NCBI GenBank assembly: GCA_900167895.1
Contig: FUZR01000003.1
Coordinates: 1-64,000, forward strand
Origin: Bacteroidales bacterium WCE2004
GTDB lineage: Bacteria; Bacteroidota; Bacteroidia; Bacteroidales; UBA932
Length of the DNA stretch: 64,000 nucleotides
Reading direction: 5' to 3'
The position numbers were made by a program, and so were the translations under genes. This document shows, piece after piece, positions 35,245 through 43,906 of the stretch; position 1 is the stretch's first letter, and every line of letters starts with the position of its first letter. The notes below the pieces were generated by a model. It was not told the origin of the DNA, searched no databases, and was given only the letters and a program-made list of their open reading frames with translations.

Positions 35245-36894
35245 TCAGATGGATTTGATGAATTGTACAAGGTTGTCGGAACGCTTGAGTCCCAGCTTGA
35301 TACGCAGACGGTAGCGGCTGATCTCGGCGCTCTTGGGCGTGATGTTCATCAGGGTCGCTATGTACTTGGAGGAGAACCCCTGACGCAGGAGGATCGCCAG
35401 CTTGCGCTCGCTCTCTGTCAAGTTCGGGAAGGATTCTTTCAGGCGCATGTTGAAGTCCTTGTGCAGGATCTCCGACTGCGCGTAGAAATCGTTCATCTCG
35501 CGGGAGAAATACATCCGTTCCCGCAGGGAGCTCAGGAGCTCGTCGGTGGCGGCGTCCTTCTCGGCAGGGTCCGTCAGGCTCCGCACCTGGGAAAGCCGCT
35601 CGTAGACGCTCTCCATATATTCTTTCTGCTCGCTGACGCCCACGGCGAAATCGACCAGTTCCTTGCGCTTGATCTCCAGCTTGTTGAGCAGGTCGCGCTC
35701 GTTCATCTCGGCCTTCACTTCCAGCGCCGAGAGGGTCTTCTGCGCATTGTATATCTGCTGCTGGCGGGAGAGCAGGATCTCCTTCTGGAGGTCCCGGCGC
35801 CGCTGGCTCCGGAAATACAGGGTGAGGGCCGCCGCGATGACGATGATGCCGAGGACGATCAGGGTCGGGGTGATCCGGGCGTTCCAGTCCGTCCGGCCGG
35901 CATCCTCCGGAGACACGTTCAGGATCATCGACAGGCTGTAGCACACGAGCAGCCCGAGGATCGGGCACACGACGGCGGACAGGGCGCACTTGAGCACCTT
36001 CTCCCCTTCCACCAGGGCCTTGCGGCGGGCCAGGCTCACGCCCACGAGCGCCGCCAGCAGCAGGACCGGAGCAGGCAGCGGCGTGGCCGTCAGGCCGAGC
36101 CGCGCGGGGGCCGGCAGGGAGAAGACCAGATAGGTCAGGCCCATCGCAGCCAGGATGGCGAAGACAGGGCCGGACGTGAAATCAAGGTCCTGGTCCGCGA
36201 CGCTCCAGGCTTTGGCCGAGAACTCCGGGCGGACCAGCAGGAAAAGCAGCAGGGCGGGGACGGCCGCCACGGCTGCGGACACCGGGCCCGCGCCGAGGGC
36301 GGACACCGGGAAGAAAGCGAGGATGGAGCCCAGGTTCCACGCCGCCGCGCCGGCCAGCAGGAACGCGGCCAGGGTGCAGCCCAGCAGGAGCCGGTGGTCC
36401 GAAATGGCCAGGTGGACCGGGCGGCGGCCCGCACGGCGGACCGTCAGCGCCACGATGCCGGCGGCAAGCAGCCCGCACAGCAGCGGGGCGGCGATCCAGG
36501 ACGCGGCCGTGCGCGCGACCAGCGTCCAGTCCAGCGCCCCCTCCGTCATGAGGCGGAAGCCGGCGACGGAGCCCAGGAACGCGAAAGGCACGGCCGTGGA
36601 GGGACTGATCAAGGAAGCGACCGACACGGCAACCCCCGTCGACAGGACGATGACGAAGAGCGAGGGAAGGTCGGAAGAAGAGAAAACCGGAAGGATGCCG
36701 GACGACGCCGGGACACCCCATGCGACACACGCCAACGCGCCGACGAAGAGAAGCGGCAGAAGCAGCTTGACGGACCACCGTTCGTTCGCTCCGGACGCCC
36801 AGACCGGCCCGATCACCGCCGGCAGCTCGAACCGGATCACCGGCCAGACTGCCAGGAAGGAGACAAGGGCGAGGAAGAGGATCCGGAACGTCAT
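35245..36894 (-). CDS. Degenerate PiT phosphate permease fused to a LuxR-type HTH regulator
   Basis: 549 residues. The first about 340 residues are membrane spans that follow the PiT phosphate transporter pattern, notably FLGSVAGFRLMTEGALDW and TAASWIAAPLLCGLLAAG. PiT signature residues are altered (GANERW instead of GAND..N, SPSTAVP instead of VSTTH). A final span (about 341-365) leads to a coiled coil (about 370-470) and a C-terminal LuxR-type HTH (about 485-549: LTESERKLAILLRQGFSSKY, RYRLRIKLGL) of the Bacteroidetes type. It probably senses phosphate or the PhoU-like partner and acts on DNA from the membrane. It starts 3 nt after the DUF47 gene. Confidence 0.8.
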   Translation of the reverse strand: MTFRILFLALVSFLAVWPVIRFELPAVIGPVWASGANERWSVKLLLPLLFVGALACVAWGVPASSGILPVFSSSDLPSLFVIVLSTGVAVSVASLISPSTAVPFAFLGSVAGFRLMTEGALDWTLVARTAASWIAAPLLCGLLAAGIVALTVRRAGRRPVHLAISDHRLLLGCTLAAFLLAGAAAWNLGSILAFFPVSALGAGPVSAAVAAVPALLLFLLVRPEFSAKAWSVADQDLDFTSGPVFAILAAMGLTYLVFSLPAPARLGLTATPLPAPVLLLAALVGVSLARRKALVEGEKVLKCALSAVVCPILGLLVCYSLSMILNVSPEDAGRTDWNARITPTLIVLGIIVIAAALTLYFRSQRRRDLQKEILLSRQQQIYNAQKTLSALEVKAEMNERDLLNKLEIKRKELVDFAVGVSEQKEYMESVYERLSQVRSLTDPAEKDAATDELLSSLRERMYFSREMNDFYAQSEILHKDFNMRLKESFPNLTESERKLAILLRQGFSSKYIATLMNITPKSAEISRYRLRIKLGLKRSDNLVQFIKSI

Positions 36895-36897
36895 GGC

Positions 36898-37560
36898 TTA
36901 CAGGCTTCGCTTGATGGCCATGACGGAAAGCTGCTCCGCCACCTTGACCGCGGCGGTGGAGAGGTCTTCGATATGCAAGGCGAAATACCGGAGATGGAAC
37001 TTCTCGCTCAGCTTCAGGTGCTGCATGTCGTGGAAGACGGTCCGCTTGATGGACTGCGCCAGCTTGACCGCCTCCTTCTCATAGAAATAGACCCGGTGGG
37101 AGGATTCGGAGACCTTGTCCGGGTCGGTGAAATAGGCTTTGGTGCCGGGGATGGTGGTCTCGACCGCAGTCGTGGCCAGCTCCGTGAGCTTCATGAATTC
37201 CTTTTTCAGCTCCTGCGGCACGTTCGGCGCTTCAATCTCGAACTGGATCAGGTCGTTGGACAGGATCGTGAAGATGTGGTCGAAACGCTCGAGCAGGCGC
37301 ATGATGTCGCCGCGGTACCGGATCAGCGTGCCGCGGGAATAGAGGATGTTCTCGATCTCGCGCCGCAGGGCGCCGGCCTCCCCCTCGAGGCGGGCCATTG
37401 TAGAGAGGTTCTCGGCAAAGCCCTCCGTATCATTGTAGAGGTAGCAGCGGATGCCATCCTTGAAGATAATCAAGGCTGTATCCACGTCGTTGAGGAGTTT
37501 GTCTACAGACTCGACGAAGCGGGAAGACCTCTTTGTAGAAAACAATTCAAACAGTTTCAT
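36898..37560 (-). CDS. DUF47 / PhoU-like phosphate transport regulator
   Basis: 220 residues, all helical, of normal length for DUF47 (PF01865), a PhoU relative that nearly always sits beside PiT permeases and is thought to regulate them. Typical stretches are ENLSTMARLEGEAGALRREI (metal-binding Glu region) and YEKEAVKLAQSIKRTVFHD. It is first in the run and 3 nt upstream of the PiT-HTH fusion, the usual DUF47-PiT order. A TACCTTTG element lies at 37583-37590. Confidence 0.9.
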   Translation of the reverse strand: MKLFELFSTKRSSRFVESVDKLLNDVDTALIIFKDGIRCYLYNDTEGFAENLSTMARLEGEAGALRREIENILYSRGTLIRYRGDIMRLLERFDHIFTILSNDLIQFEIEAPNVPQELKKEFMKLTELATTAVETTIPGTKAYFTDPDKVSESSHRVYFYEKEAVKLAQSIKRTVFHDMQHLKLSEKFHLRYFALHIEDLSTAAVKVAEQLSVMAIKRSL

Positions 37561-37582
37561 CCGGTTGTTGTGGTTATCAGGC

Positions 37583-37615
37583 CAAAGGTACTAATTAAAG
37601 GGGCACAAAAACAAG
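37583..37615 (-). promoter_or_regulatory. Promoter of the phosphate-themed run
   Basis: Minus strand CTTG (about 37612-37615), 21 nt, TACCTTTG (37583-37590), 22 nt before the DUF47 ATG. The -7 element is a perfect match; the -33 has one mismatch. It is the only clear promoter seen between 37560 and 27387 on this strand. Confidence 0.6.
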
Positions 37616-37735
37616 ACCTCTACAGGATTTGCAGTGTTATTGTAGAGTTTTTAAAATTGCGGAAAGCCCCTCACACGCGTAGAAAGCCGCTTTTAAAAAC
37701 AAGCTTGTAGAACTTCCCCACAAGGCAGGCCCACG

Positions 37736-37861
37736 GTTGTCAAGGCAGAACTGCCCCCTGCAAACGTCGCTTCGCTCCCCCTCCCACTTCCTGCGGAAGC
37801 GGGCCCCTCCCTCTAAGCCGAGGGTGGCATGGTTTGCCAGGGGCAGTTCTGCCTTGACAAC
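37736..37861. repeat. Inverted-repeat (MITE-like) element
   Basis: The 30-bp left arm (37736-37765) begins GTTGTCAAGGCAGAACTGCC and the right arm (37832-37861) is its inverted copy; the outer 22 bp match perfectly and only the inner part has small differences. The 66-bp centre contains CGCTTCGCTC and a CTTCC-TGC-GGAAG hairpin. No coding capacity, total 126 bp. No obvious target-site duplication beyond the arms. Confidence 0.75.
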
Positions 37862-37948
37862 ACGCAATGAGCATCTGCACGAAGCGGCCAGGGGTTTGCA
37901 TTATATAAATAGGTATAAAAAGTAAATGACGAAAAAAGTGAAAAAAGT

Positions 37949-37979
37949 TTTGGAGATATGAAAAATGTGATTACCTTTG
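37949..37979 (+). promoter_or_regulatory. Promoter of the outer-membrane receptor gene
   Basis: TTTG (37949-37952), 19 nt, TACCTTTG (37972-37979), a perfect Bacteroidetes promoter. It leaves a 35-nt stretch to the ATG at 38015. Confidence 0.8.
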
Positions 37980-38014
37980 CGGTGTACTAATATACTATTA
38001 CACGCAGAAACACA

Positions 38015-40402
38015 ATGAAAAGACTTATCAAAATCGCGCTCCTGCTGCTCTGCACGATGACTTTTAGCACCGGAGCCTTCGCCGCCCGCCAGGGAGAAAC
38101 CCTTCTTCGCGGCTCCATCGTAGACACCACGGGCGAGCCTGCCGGCTTCGCTACCGTATTTCTCTCCGCCGCTGACGGCACCATCGTCACCGGAAATACC
38201 GCCGACGAGAACGGCCGCTTCGAACTGCGCGCCGCCGAAGGCAACTATACCCTCACCGTATCCCTCGTCGGTTACCGCGACGTCAAGAAAGAAGTCAAAC
38301 TGGCCGGCCCGGTGATGGACATCCCCGCCATTACCCTCAATGAAGACGCCGAAATGCTCGGCGCGGCAAGCGTATCCGCCGTGATGCCCAAGACCCGCCT
38401 CACCGGCGAAGGCCTCGCGACGTCCGTGCGCGGCTCCGTCCTGGAGAACGCCGGCACGGCCCGCGACGTCCTCGGCAAGGTCCCGGGACTGATCAGGAAC
38501 CGCGACGGCCTCGAGGTCGTCGGCAAAGGCGCACCCCGTATCTACATCAACGGCCGTCGCATGACCGACGCATCGGAGCTGGACCGCCTCCAGAGCCACG
38601 AGATCCAGAGCGTCGAGGTCATCACCAACCCCGGTGCCCAGTATGACGCCTCCGTGCGTGCAGTGGTGCGCATCCGCACCATCCGCCGCCAGGGTGAAGG
38701 CTTCGGCTTCAACGTCGCCCTCTCCGACGAGCAGTCGCTCCGGAACAAAGACTTCAACGATCCGAACGCCAACCTTAACGTCAATTACCGCACGGGCGGC
38801 GTGGACATCTTCGCCGGTGCCACCTACGCATCCTCGAACCAGAGCCAGACCAGCACCCTGACGCAGGAGACGGTCGGCAAGGTCAACTACCGCCAGGAAG
38901 AAGACCTGTACGGCTCCTTCAGCGACAAGCGGGCCGGTGTCAACGGCGGCGTCAACTGGCAGATCGCCAACAACCACTTCGCCGGCTTCAAACTGGACTA
39001 CAACAGAAATCTTTCCCACAAGGAATTCACCTGGATGGAAGGGGACATGTTCGTGAACGGCTCCCTGCTCGACCATATCCGCACGGAGAACTCCGGCTCC
39101 AACGGCAGCTCCAATCCTTACACTTTCGGCGGAAACGCATACTATAACGGCTCCGTGGGCAAGCTCGGCATCGACCTTAACCTGGACTACTACAATGTTG
39201 CCGACAGCAAAAAAAACACGGCCCTCGAGACCAGCAACATCGAAGGGGCGACAGTGAACACGGAGTCCGTTTCCAATCTCAACCTCTACGCCGCCAAACT
39301 CGTGCTCTCCTACCCCATCTGGCGCGGCATGCTGCAGGTGGGCACCGAAGAGACCTTCACCCGCGGTAAAGACGACTACCTCCTGTCGGGTGCCGACATC
39401 CCGGCCTCTTCCGCCAAGGTGCGTGAAGACAACATCGCCGCCTTCGCCAACTACGGCTTCGTCCTCGGCCAGTTCGGCCAGCTGAGCGCAGGCCTGCGTT
39501 ACGAGCACGTCAACTATGCCTACGACGACCTTGCAGGGAAGAACAGCTTCACGCGCCAGTATGACAACTTCTTCCCGTCGGTCTCCTTCGCCGGAGTCTT
39601 CGGCAAGGTCCAGCAGATGTTGAGCTACAGCGTCCGCACGACCCGCCCGAACTATTCGGCGCTCTCCAACGCGATCCGCTACAACAACCGCTACACCCTG
39701 CAGAGCGGCAACGCCGCCCTCCAGCCGCAGACCACGCACTCCTTCTCGTCCACCACGGTCTGGAACTTCTTCACCTTCGTGGTCAACTACGACCGCACGA
39801 ACGATCCCATCATCTCCTGGGCCAACATCTACAACGACGAGGGCGTCGTCCTCCTGAAGCCGCACAACCTGGACAAGCCTTACCGCCTGCTGTCCGCCTA
39901 CGTGGTCGCCAACCCGACCATCGGCATCTGGAACCTGAACTTCGCCGGCGGCGTCCAGCAGGGATGGCTCAACATCGACGTCAAGGACGAATCCGGGAAG
40001 GTCGTGCGCTCCCTCTCCTTCAACGACAAGCCGTTCTTCTTCGTGCAGCTCAACAACACCTTCACCCTGCCGAAGGGCTGGCAGTTCGAACTCGGCGCGG
40101 AATACCACTCCAAGGGCTACTCGCAGAACGTGCTGTTAACCAACCACTACCTCAACGTCTCCGCCGCCATCCAGAAGACGCTCCTGCGCGACGGTTCCCT
40201 GGTGCTCCGCATCACGGGCAACGACCTCGCCGGCCTGGCCAACTACAACGTCGACAGCAACACCGGCAACTACCACATCATCCAGAGCAACCGGATGGAC
40301 ACGCAGCGGGTCGGTGTCTCCCTCCGCTACCGCTTCAACACCGCGGCCAGCAAGTACAAGGGAACGGGCGCCGGCAAGGATGCAAGAGACCGTATGAAAT
40401 AG
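38015..40402 (+). CDS. Outer-membrane beta-barrel receptor (TonB-receptor-like)
   Basis: 795 residues, signal peptide ending near GAFAA. A CarboxypepD-regulatory-like domain (about 30-110, GSIVDTTGEPAGFATVFL ... YTLTVSLVGYRDV) is followed by a plug (about 125-215, DVLGKVPGLIRNRDGL, RIYINGRRM, VEVITNPGAQYDAS) and a large barrel. It matches the outer-membrane beta-barrel family that resembles TonB-dependent receptors but lacks a clear TonB box. No SusD partner is nearby, so a glycan-uptake role is unlikely; the substrate is unknown. Confidence 0.85.
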   Translation: MKRLIKIALLLLCTMTFSTGAFAARQGETLLRGSIVDTTGEPAGFATVFLSAADGTIVTGNTADENGRFELRAAEGNYTLTVSLVGYRDVKKEVKLAGPVMDIPAITLNEDAEMLGAASVSAVMPKTRLTGEGLATSVRGSVLENAGTARDVLGKVPGLIRNRDGLEVVGKGAPRIYINGRRMTDASELDRLQSHEIQSVEVITNPGAQYDASVRAVVRIRTIRRQGEGFGFNVALSDEQSLRNKDFNDPNANLNVNYRTGGVDIFAGATYASSNQSQTSTLTQETVGKVNYRQEEDLYGSFSDKRAGVNGGVNWQIANNHFAGFKLDYNRNLSHKEFTWMEGDMFVNGSLLDHIRTENSGSNGSSNPYTFGGNAYYNGSVGKLGIDLNLDYYNVADSKKNTALETSNIEGATVNTESVSNLNLYAAKLVLSYPIWRGMLQVGTEETFTRGKDDYLLSGADIPASSAKVREDNIAAFANYGFVLGQFGQLSAGLRYEHVNYAYDDLAGKNSFTRQYDNFFPSVSFAGVFGKVQQMLSYSVRTTRPNYSALSNAIRYNNRYTLQSGNAALQPQTTHSFSSTTVWNFFTFVVNYDRTNDPIISWANIYNDEGVVLLKPHNLDKPYRLLSAYVVANPTIGIWNLNFAGGVQQGWLNIDVKDESGKVVRSLSFNDKPFFFVQLNNTFTLPKGWQFELGAEYHSKGYSQNVLLTNHYLNVSAAIQKTLLRDGSLVLRITGNDLAGLANYNVDSNTGNYHIIQSNRMDTQRVGVSLRYRFNTAASKYKGTGAGKDARDRMK

Positions 40403-40432
40403 GACCTGAACGTACTTCCATATATCCTGCAA

Positions 40433-40467
40433 GAAGGTACGCAATTCTAAAAAAATTGCGTACCTTC
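40433..40467. terminator. Perfect 14-bp hairpin after the receptor gene
   Basis: GAAGGTACGCAATT (40433-40446) pairs perfectly with AATTGCGTACCTTC (40454-40467) around a 7-nt A-rich loop, 30 nt after the stop. No T-tract follows, so termination is uncertain. The right arm contains TACCTTCG (40461-40468), a near match to a -7 element for the gene at 40498. Confidence 0.55.
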
Positions 40468-40497
40468 GTCTTGCTATAGACTATAACCAAGTATCCG

Positions 40498-42396
40498 ATG
40501 AGAAAAGCTTTCTTCCTGCGCATCGTGGCAATGCTTCTGCCCCTGCTGATCGCCGTGCCTTCCCAGGCCGCGCACAAGCATTTCAAAGTTTCCGTCTATG
40601 TCCGCGCCTACGAGGTCCAGAAGATGAAGGACCCCGCCTGGCTGGAGTCCACCTGGAAGGTCATTTCCGACCAGCTGGACGTGGACAAGATCTACCTGGA
40701 GACGCACCGCGACCTGCTGATCGTCGACGATGAGACGCTCGAACAGGCCAAGGCCTTCTTCCGCAAGCGCGGCATCGAGGTGGCCGGCGGCATCACATAC
40801 ACCATCAACGAAGCCAACGATTTCGAGACCTTCAGCTACTCCGATCCGAAGGACCGGGAGATGGTGCGCCGCATCGCGGAGCACACGGCGAAACATTTCG
40901 ACGAATTCATCCTGGACGACTTCTTCTTCACCAGCAGCAAGAAAGACGTGGAGATCGAAGCCAAGGGCGACCGCAGCTGGACCGAATACCGGCTGGAACT
41001 CCTCAAGGAAGCCGGCAAGACGCTCGTCGTCGACCCGGCCAAGGCCGTCAACCCCAAGGTCAAGGTCATCATCAAATACCCCAACTGGTACGACCATTTC
41101 CAGGGCCTGGGCTTCAGCCTGGAGGACGGCCCCAAGATCTTCGACGGCGTGTGGACCGGCACGGAGACGCGCGACCCGTCCAGCGCCCAGCACCTCCAGA
41201 ACTATCTGGGCTACAACATCATGCGCTACTTCGAGCACCTGTCCGGCGGCCGCAACGGCGGCGGCTGGGTGGACGCCGGCGGCATCTTCATGAGCATGGA
41301 CCGCTACGCGGAGCAGCTGCACCTGACGGCCATCGCCCAGGCGCGCGACGTGATGCTCTTCGCCTACAACCAGCTGCTGGAGGTCCGCCTCAACCCGATG
41401 TTCCGCGCCCCCTGGCAGGGCACGGGCACCAGCTGGAACTATGACGAGATGACGGCTCCCTTCCAGAAGGGCAAGGAGACCGTGACCCCGACCACGATGG
41501 CGCGCATCGCCGACGTCGTCCTCCGCCAGGCGGACGAGCTCGTCGGCAAGCTCGGCACGCCCGTTGGCATCTGGGCCTACAAGCCTTACCATTCCGTCGG
41601 CGACGACTTCCTGCAGAACTACCTGGGCATGGTGGGCCTGCCGATGGACATGTATCCCGAATTCCCCGAGGACCGCAAGATCGTGCTGCTGACCCGGCAG
41701 GCGGCCGCCGATCCCGACATCGTCGAGAAGATGAAGCGCCAGCTGCGCAAGGGCGGCGACGTGATCATCACCTCCGGCCTGCTGGAGGCCATCCCCGACA
41801 AGATCGCCGACATCTGCGAGCTGCGCTGCACCGGCCTCAAGGCCCTGGTCAACGATTTCGGCCGCTACGGCCGCACCGAGCGGGACATCCTGATCCCGCA
41901 GATCCAGTACCTGACCAACGACAGCTGGGAAGTGATCAGCGCCGGCCGGCCGCTCAGCGGCGGCGTGTCGGGCTACCCCTTCCTGCACCGCGCCAAATAT
42001 TCCAACGGCAGTCTCTACGTCGTCGCCATCCCGGACGACTTCGGCAACCTCTACGACCTGCCCGCGCCCGTGCTCAACGAGCTGCGCCGCGTCGCGGGCG
42101 CCGATTTCGGCCTACGCCTCGAAGGCCCGGCCAAGGTCAGCCTGTTCCTGTATGACAACCAGACCGCGATCGTCGAGAACTTCAACGACACGCCCGTGGA
42201 AATCAGCCTGATCGGCGCCGGCCTGAAGGCCTTCACCGACCTGGAGAACGGCGAGACGCTGGAAGCGTCCGTGCCGAAGGCCCCTGCCGGCTTCGGCGGT
42301 TTCGGCGGCTTCGGCCCGCGCCGCGCCCCCGATCCGCGCGTCACCCTCACGCTTCCGCCGCACACCTACCGCGCTTTCCGCTACGAGACCAAATAA
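40498..42396 (+). CDS. Secreted protein of unknown function, possible TIM-barrel glycosidase-like
   Basis: 632 residues with a signal peptide (VPSQAA). I do not recognise the family. The first half has alternating strands and helices with acidic motifs (DEFILDDFFFTS, KVKVIIKYPNWYDHFQG, GVWTGTETRD) that resemble a TIM barrel with carboxylates at strand ends, as in glycoside hydrolases. The second half has a class-I amidotransferase-like layout (GGDVIITSGLLEA) and a C-terminal beta domain with a GFGGFGGFG stretch. It lies between a barrel receptor and an OMP. Function not assigned. Confidence 0.7.
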   Translation: MRKAFFLRIVAMLLPLLIAVPSQAAHKHFKVSVYVRAYEVQKMKDPAWLESTWKVISDQLDVDKIYLETHRDLLIVDDETLEQAKAFFRKRGIEVAGGITYTINEANDFETFSYSDPKDREMVRRIAEHTAKHFDEFILDDFFFTSSKKDVEIEAKGDRSWTEYRLELLKEAGKTLVVDPAKAVNPKVKVIIKYPNWYDHFQGLGFSLEDGPKIFDGVWTGTETRDPSSAQHLQNYLGYNIMRYFEHLSGGRNGGGWVDAGGIFMSMDRYAEQLHLTAIAQARDVMLFAYNQLLEVRLNPMFRAPWQGTGTSWNYDEMTAPFQKGKETVTPTTMARIADVVLRQADELVGKLGTPVGIWAYKPYHSVGDDFLQNYLGMVGLPMDMYPEFPEDRKIVLLTRQAAADPDIVEKMKRQLRKGGDVIITSGLLEAIPDKIADICELRCTGLKALVNDFGRYGRTERDILIPQIQYLTNDSWEVISAGRPLSGGVSGYPFLHRAKYSNGSLYVVAIPDDFGNLYDLPAPVLNELRRVAGADFGLRLEGPAKVSLFLYDNQTAIVENFNDTPVEISLIGAGLKAFTDLENGETLEASVPKAPAGFGGFGGFGPRRAPDPRVTLTLPPHTYRAFRYETK

Positions 42397-42416
42397 ATTA
42401 TCATCAATAAACGAAC

Positions 42417-43136
42417 ATGAAAGAGGTTCTCATCTCCGCTCTCCTTATGCTGGGGGCCCTTCTGTCGGCCCACGCCCAGGAGACCGTCAGTTACGTACCC
42501 GAACCTGAACCTTACGTCGAACTGAACTATCCTTCATTCCGCTTCACCGCACGGGCCGGTCTCGGATTCCGTGCCGGAAGGATTTCGTCCAATCTCAGCG
42601 CTGACGATAAGAGTTACCTGAAAGGCCTGCTCCGCGGCTATTCCTTCGGAGCGGACGCCACCTGGTTCTTCAACCGCGAATACGGCATTGGCATCAAATT
42701 CAACAATCTCCATACCGCCTCCCGGCAGGAGAACGCCACGATGGAAATCGACGGTGTGATGAGGACCGGACTCAAGGAAGACAAGATCGACATCTGGTTC
42801 CTCGGTCCCGTCTTCGCCCTCCGCGCGGCTCTCAACAGCAAATCCACCGCCTACGTATCCATCGGCCTGGGATATCTGGGATACAACGACGAAATGACCC
42901 GGATCGCCCCGATCAGCGTCACCGGCGGCACCCTGGGGCAGGCGGCGGATCTCGGCTACGAATACAGGCTGACCGGGGGTCTGTCCCTCGGGGCGGAGTT
43001 CTCCATCTATCGGGGCGTTCTGACCAAGTGCAAGGCTTCTGCGAACGGCCGGTCCCAAGAGGTCGAGCTGAAAAAGGAAGAGCGCGAGAACCTGTCCAAC
43101 CTCAACCTGCAGGTCTGTCTCCGCTATTCGTTCTGA
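42417..43136 (+). CDS. Outer-membrane beta-barrel protein
   Basis: 239 residues with a signal peptide (LLSAHAQ). Alternating aromatic strands (RFTARAGLGFRAGRIS, GYSFGADATWFFN, AYVSIGLGYLGYND) and a C-terminal Phe after CLRYS indicate an 8- to 10-strand barrel of the OmpA/OmpW-like kind. It follows the unknown secreted gene by 20 nt and is probably in the same transcript. The function is unknown. Confidence 0.75.
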   Translation: MKEVLISALLMLGALLSAHAQETVSYVPEPEPYVELNYPSFRFTARAGLGFRAGRISSNLSADDKSYLKGLLRGYSFGADATWFFNREYGIGIKFNNLHTASRQENATMEIDGVMRTGLKEDKIDIWFLGPVFALRAALNSKSTAYVSIGLGYLGYNDEMTRIAPISVTGGTLGQAADLGYEYRLTGGLSLGAEFSIYRGVLTKCKASANGRSQEVELKKEERENLSNLNLQVCLRYSF

Positions 43137-43144
43137 CACACCCC

Positions 43145-43175
43145 TATCGGGCATTCCCGTCCGGGATGCCCGATA
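43145..43175. terminator. Hairpin between convergent genes
   Basis: TATCGGGCATTCCCG (43145-43159) pairs with CGGGATGCCCGATA (43162-43175) with one bulged base and a 2-nt loop. It lies between the stop at 43136 and that of the convergent ABC gene at 43196, so it can serve both strands. Confidence 0.65.
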
Positions 43176-43195
43176 ATCTGAATATCTAAATCACG

Positions 43196-43906
43196 CTAGC
43201 GTCCCGCGGCTTCGAGGAAGTAGGCTTCCAGCTCTGCATCCTTCTCGCCCGGGACGTGTGCTTTATCCATCAGGAGCTTTCCCTTCTCCAGGAGCAGGAT
43301 GCGGTCGCAGATGTCGCTGATGGAATTGAGGTTGTGGCTCGACACGAGCACGGTCGTGCCCAGTTCGCTGTTCATCTGGGAGATCAGTTTGGCCACCACG
43401 ATCTGCGAGCTCGGGTCCAGGTAGTTGAACGGCTCGTCGAGGACGAGGAAGCGCGGATTGACGAGCATCGCGGCGATGATGCCGATCTTCTGGCGGTTGC
43501 CGTTGGAGAAGTCGTGGATCACCTTCTTCTTGCCCAGGATCTCGCCGTCCATCAGCGTCTCGTACCGGGTGAGACGGCGGGCGAGCTCCTCCCGGGAGAT
43601 GTCGTAGGCCTCAGCGACGAACGCGAAGAATTCCTCCGGCGTATAGAACTCGATCAGGAAGGTCGCGTCCAGATAGGAGCCCGTAAAGGTCTTCCAGACC
43701 GGGTCTTCGTCGACCGGTTTCCCGTCGATGGTCACCTGACCGCTTGTCGCTTTGATCAGGTCCAGGATCAGGCTCATCATCGTGGTCTTGCCGGCGCCGT
43801 TGTTGCCGACCAGGCCGATGATTCCACCTTCATTGAGCGTCAGTTCGGGCACGTCCAGCACGGTCACGCCCCGATATTGTTTGGTGAGTTGGGATAGCGT
43901 TATCAT
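43196..43906 (-). CDS. ABC transporter ATP-binding protein
   Basis: 236 residues. Walker A GNNGAGKTT, signature FSNGNRQKI (variant of LSGGQ), Walker B RFLVLDEP, and H-loop in LVSSHNLNS are all present. The size fits the ATPase of a two-component exporter. Its start overlaps the DUF5687 permease gene by 4 nt (ATGA), so they are partners. The substrate is unknown. Confidence 0.92.
   Translation of the reverse strand: MITLSQLTKQYRGVTVLDVPELTLNEGGIIGLVGNNGAGKTTMMSLILDLIKATSGQVTIDGKPVDEDPVWKTFTGSYLDATFLIEFYTPEEFFAFVAEAYDISREELARRLTRYETLMDGEILGKKKVIHDFSNGNRQKIGIIAAMLVNPRFLVLDEPFNYLDPSSQIVVAKLISQMNSELGTTVLVSSHNLNSISDICDRILLLEKGKLLMDKAHVPGEKDAELEAYFLEAAGR

Larger units (their letters stand above)
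37561..38014. other. 454-nt divergent intergenic region
   Basis: Holds the minus-strand promoter of the DUF47 gene, an inverted-repeat element at 37736-37861 and the plus-strand promoter of the outer-membrane receptor at 37949-37979. About 37616-37735 is AT-rich and I see no gene or structured RNA in it. Small open frames here are not supported. Confidence 0.6.

Noticed and set aside
37637..37925. Small open frames across the inverted-repeat element
   Set aside because: They arise from the repeat itself on both strands and show no start signal or family resemblance.
37901..40108. Minus-strand open frame of 735 codons antisense to the receptor gene
   Set aside because: Valine/glycine-rich shadow. 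The plus-strand gene has a signal peptide, a plug domain and a perfect promoter.
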